DNA of 64,000 nt. Origin: JANMZR01 sp040385875 (lineage in GTDB: Bacteria > Bacteroidota > Bacteroidia > Cytophagales > Spirosomataceae). A program made the translations under genes and the position numbers. The stretch spans positions 62,001-126,000 of the forward strand of contig JAZKGO010000040.1 of assembly GCA_040385875.1 (NCBI GenBank), written 5' to 3'. Each line of letters begins with the position of its first letter. Position 1 is the first letter of the stretch. Positions 62,195-64,000 of this stretch are shown in pieces. The notes beneath the pieces are model-generated. The model was not told the origin of the DNA. It searched no databases and saw only the letters and a program-made list of their open reading frames with translations.

Positions 62195-62236
62195 CTTTTG
62201 TTTAACAAAATTAATGAATTATTAAACAAAAGCAAA
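62195..62236 (-). promoter_or_regulatory. Promoter of the ECF sigma gene covered by a palindromic operator
   Basis: On the reverse strand, TTTG (62236-62233), a 19-base spacer and TAATTTTG (62213-62206) make a full promoter. It is overlaid by an 11-bp inverted repeat, CTTTTGTTTAA at 62195-62205 with TTAAACAAAAG at 62222-62232. TTTTGTT-T-AACAAAA at 62196-62210 is a second symmetric site. A further TTTAAACAAAA lies near 62261-62271. The arrangement is that expected for a repressor or MerR-type regulator acting in the spacer. Confidence 0.6.
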
Positions 62237-62366
62237 TTATTATAACATTATTTAAATATTTTTAAACAAAAAAGTGGGCTACTTTTATCTATCTTACTGT
62301 AATCAGTATTTTTAAAATAAATAATTTATAAATTGGTTATATTTAGACCTTATTTTTATCAATAGA

Positions 62367-62885
62367 ATGAACAAATTAGTTTTATTTCTTTTCGTTTCAT
62401 TTGGTTCAATTGCCCAAAGTGATAGGCTTTCAGAACTAATTGATGAACGAAAGATTTTATATGCGGAGTGGAACGAAGCATTGGACAAAAAAAGCGGTTT
62501 TTTTGGCAAGCAGAATAAGGATGATTTAGAAGAAATAAATACCGTTTTAAAAAAAATCATTAAAAAAGACAATGAAATAATCAAGGCCATTGAAGATTCC
62601 AAATTGAATCAATATGGGTCTTTACAAGAAAAATTCAATCAATTAATAGACGAGAACGAGCAGCTTTCAAAGCAAAAAAATGCTATGGAAAGAAAACTTC
62701 TTGTGGAAAAAGAGTATCAAAACGCCAATCATAGCCAAATTGAAAGAGCCGAAGGGGACAAAATTTTGGTTGGTTTGCTTTGTCTTCTATTTATAATTAT
62801 CACAATTGTATTATTCCGAAATCTATCAAAGACAAGAAAAAAATTGAGAGCACTGGAAGGTATCATAAAAAATTCAAAATTATAG
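62367..62885 (+). CDS. Coiled-coil membrane protein of unknown function
   Basis: A 172-aa protein with a short signal or signal-anchor (MNKLVLFLFVSFGSIAQS) and a long charged helical part (residues about 20-125, heptad-like, rich in Glu, Lys and Asn). A C-terminal membrane helix follows (ILVGLLCLLFIIITIVLF), then a Lys-rich tail (RNLSKTRKKLRAL). No enzymatic motif is present. It is 23 bases upstream of the ABC transporter ATPase gene, so it may work with that transporter, for example as a membrane-anchored accessory. Family unknown. Confidence 0.65.
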   Translation: MNKLVLFLFVSFGSIAQSDRLSELIDERKILYAEWNEALDKKSGFFGKQNKDDLEEINTVLKKIIKKDNEIIKAIEDSKLNQYGSLQEKFNQLIDENEQLSKQKNAMERKLLVEKEYQNANHSQIERAEGDKILVGLLCLLFIIITIVLFRNLSKTRKKLRALEGIIKNSKL

Positions 62886-62908
62886 TTGCCTGAGACCATA
62901 AATTCACA

Positions 62909-63544
62909 ATGATTCAAATCAAAAACTTAAGCTATCAATTTGCAAAAGGCAAGACCATTGCTTTCCCTGATTTTGTTTTAGAAAAAGGGGGTCATATGCT
63001 TATTTTAGGAAAGTCGGGAGTGGGCAAAACCACCTTATTGCACCTTCTCGCCTTAATTCTCAAGCCCAATACCGGTTCACTTTTTATCAATTCGGATGAA
63101 ATAAACAAGCTTTCAGAGAGAACCCTTGCGAAGTTTAGGGCCAAAAATATCGGAACTGTTTACCAAAAACCGCATTTTGTAGCTGCTCTTTCTGTTTATG
63201 AAAACATTCAATTAGCAAGCTATCTTTCTGATAATCAATTAAATATAAAATACTTAAATGATTTGGCTGATTCATTGGGCCTCACAAACCTACTTAACAA
63301 AAAAGTAAGTCGCCTTAGTTTAGGTGAACAGCAAAGAGTAAGTATCGCCAGAGCACTCATTAATAACCCAGCTATAATTCTTGCTGATGAACCCACTTCA
63401 AATCTCGACGATGAAAACTGTAGAAATGTGGTTGAATTATTGCAAAAACAGTCGAATAAAATAGGTGCTTGTTTAATTATTGTGACCCATGATCAACGCT
63501 TAAAGTCGGTATTTGAGAATCAAATCACCCTTTTAAGTAGTTAA
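62909..63544 (+). CDS. ABC transporter ATP-binding protein (LolD/MacB type)
   Basis: A 211-aa ATPase. Walker A is GKSGVGKTT, the Q-loop is in TVYQKPHFV, the ABC signature is LSLGEQQRVSIARAL, and Walker B is IILADEPTSNLDDE with the switch His in IIVTHDQR. Length and sequence are those of ATPases paired with FtsX/MacB-type permeases (lipoprotein release, peptide export). The next gene, 16 bases downstream, is such a permease and completes the transporter. Confidence 0.93.
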   Translation: MIQIKNLSYQFAKGKTIAFPDFVLEKGGHMLILGKSGVGKTTLLHLLALILKPNTGSLFINSDEINKLSERTLAKFRAKNIGTVYQKPHFVAALSVYENIQLASYLSDNQLNIKYLNDLADSLGLTNLLNKKVSRLSLGEQQRVSIARALINNPAIILADEPTSNLDDENCRNVVELLQKQSNKIGACLIIVTHDQRLKSVFENQITLLSS

Positions 63545-63560
63545 TATTATTACTCCCAGA

Positions 63561-64000
63561 ATGAATATTCTTAAAATATCCTATAAAAACTTATCAACTA
63601 AAGGGCTTACAAATGGCCTTAGTACCCTATTAATGGCTTTAGGGGTAGGTATTATTTCTTTGATTCTCACTGTAAGTAAGCAGTTGGACGAGCAGTTTAC
63701 CAATAATATCAAAGGAATTGATATGGTAGTAGGGGCAAAAGGGTCGCCGCTACAATTGATTTTATCTAGTATTTATCAAATTGATGCTCCAACAGGTAAT
63801 ATTAATTATGCTGAGGCAAAATCAATCACTAAAAATCCTTTTATTAAACAGGCAATTCCTGTTTCGGTAGGCGATAGCTATGCCGGCTATCGGATCGTTG
63901 GGTCAGATTCAACCTATATACTGCACTATAAGGCTTTATTGGAGTCTGGTTTATTATTTAAAAAGCCTTTGGAATGTGTGGTTGGGAATAGTGTCGCCAA
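63561..64000 (+). CDS. FtsX/MacB-family ABC transporter permease, partial (3' end outside window)
   Basis: The first 146 codons of a permease starting MNILKISYKNLSTKGLTNGLS, with the first membrane helix near residues 20-40 (STLLMALGVGIISLILTVS). The following periplasmic MacB_PCD-like segment begins LDEQFTNNIKGIDMVVGAKGSPLQ. This is the normal start of FtsX-like permeases. With the ATPase before it, it forms a type VII-family ABC system for lipoprotein or substrate release. The rest lies outside the window. Confidence 0.85.
   Translation, partial: MNILKISYKNLSTKGLTNGLSTLLMALGVGIISLILTVSKQLDEQFTNNIKGIDMVVGAKGSPLQLILSSIYQIDAPTGNINYAEAKSITKNPFIKQAIPVSVGDSYAGYRIVGSDSTYILHYKALLESGLLFKKPLECVVGNSVA

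Noticed and set aside
1..64000. tRNA or rRNA genes, insertion sequences and prophage genes.
   Set aside because: Intergenic regions were read for tRNA-like T-loops and for transposase or integrase motifs in the translations; none was found. A dedicated scan could still reveal something small.

Overview
The window reads as an AT-rich chromosomal segment of a Bacteroidota bacterium, most likely of the order Cytophagales. Three observations support this. Two secreted proteins end in type IX secretion (T9SS) sorting domains. Intergenic regions carry the Bacteroidota housekeeping promoter (-33 TTTG, -7 TAnnTTTG). Several gene families are typical of the group: alternative GlmU, RpmE type B, PdeM, and a CarboxypepD_reg protein with a TonB-plug-like end. 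The genus cannot be fixed from sequence alone. No rRNA, tRNA, CRISPR array, insertion sequence or phage gene was seen. Two 100-N assembly gaps are present (19839-19938 and 27648-27747).

Layout. 1-4.4 kb: a partial membrane protein, dGTPase, a two-gene module (51-aa protein plus GNAT acetyltransferase) flanked by imperfect direct repeats, a DinB-like protein and a DUF4145 protein. 4.5-12.2 kb: mostly housekeeping genes (nrdA, rpmE2, alternative glmU, holB, hemC), then a glycosyltransferase convergent with hemC. 12.3-19.0 kb: a forward run of cyclophilin, RmlD-like reductase, polytopic membrane protein and a large CarboxypepD_reg/plug-like protein. 19-28.4 kb: cell-wall and peptide hydrolases, moaA, a secreted purple acid phosphatase, and an isolated nuoI-nuoJ pair with nuoJ broken by the second gap. 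28.4-29.3 kb: a 900-bp non-coding region with a candidate small RNA followed by a 91/100-bp tandem repeat array. 29.3-40.2 kb: EamA and LptF/G permeases, a divergent DtxR/MntR regulator and Nramp transporter with a likely operator between them, two tandem Kup potassium transporters, an epimerase and an SGNH lipoprotein.

40.4-43.3 kb: DUF898 and M48 peptidase genes that overlap at TGATG, followed by ispE with a TTG start. 43.3-46.5 kb: a membrane protein, PlsC and PdeM. 46.5-58.9 kb: a long leftward gene run: adk, obgE, a secreted SASA-type esterase, two overlapping GT39-like glycosyltransferases, a UbiA-family phosphoribosyltransferase homologue, a polytopic membrane protein, an HAD-IB phosphatase and an OafA-type acyltransferase. 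The last six suggest synthesis and use of a polyprenyl-phosphate pentose donor for surface glycan assembly. 59.1-62.2 kb: carotenoid genes crtB and crtI, with an ECF sigma factor whose promoter is covered by a strong palindrome. 62.4-64 kb: a coiled-coil membrane protein and a LolD/FtsX-type ABC exporter that runs off the window.

The best candidates for something undescribed are the small RNA plus repeat array (28.7-29.3 kb), the repeat-flanked 51-aa/GNAT module (1.7-2.8 kb), the polyprenyl-pentose/glycosyltransferase cluster (46.5-54.2 kb), and the palindrome on the sigma-factor promoter (62.2 kb).
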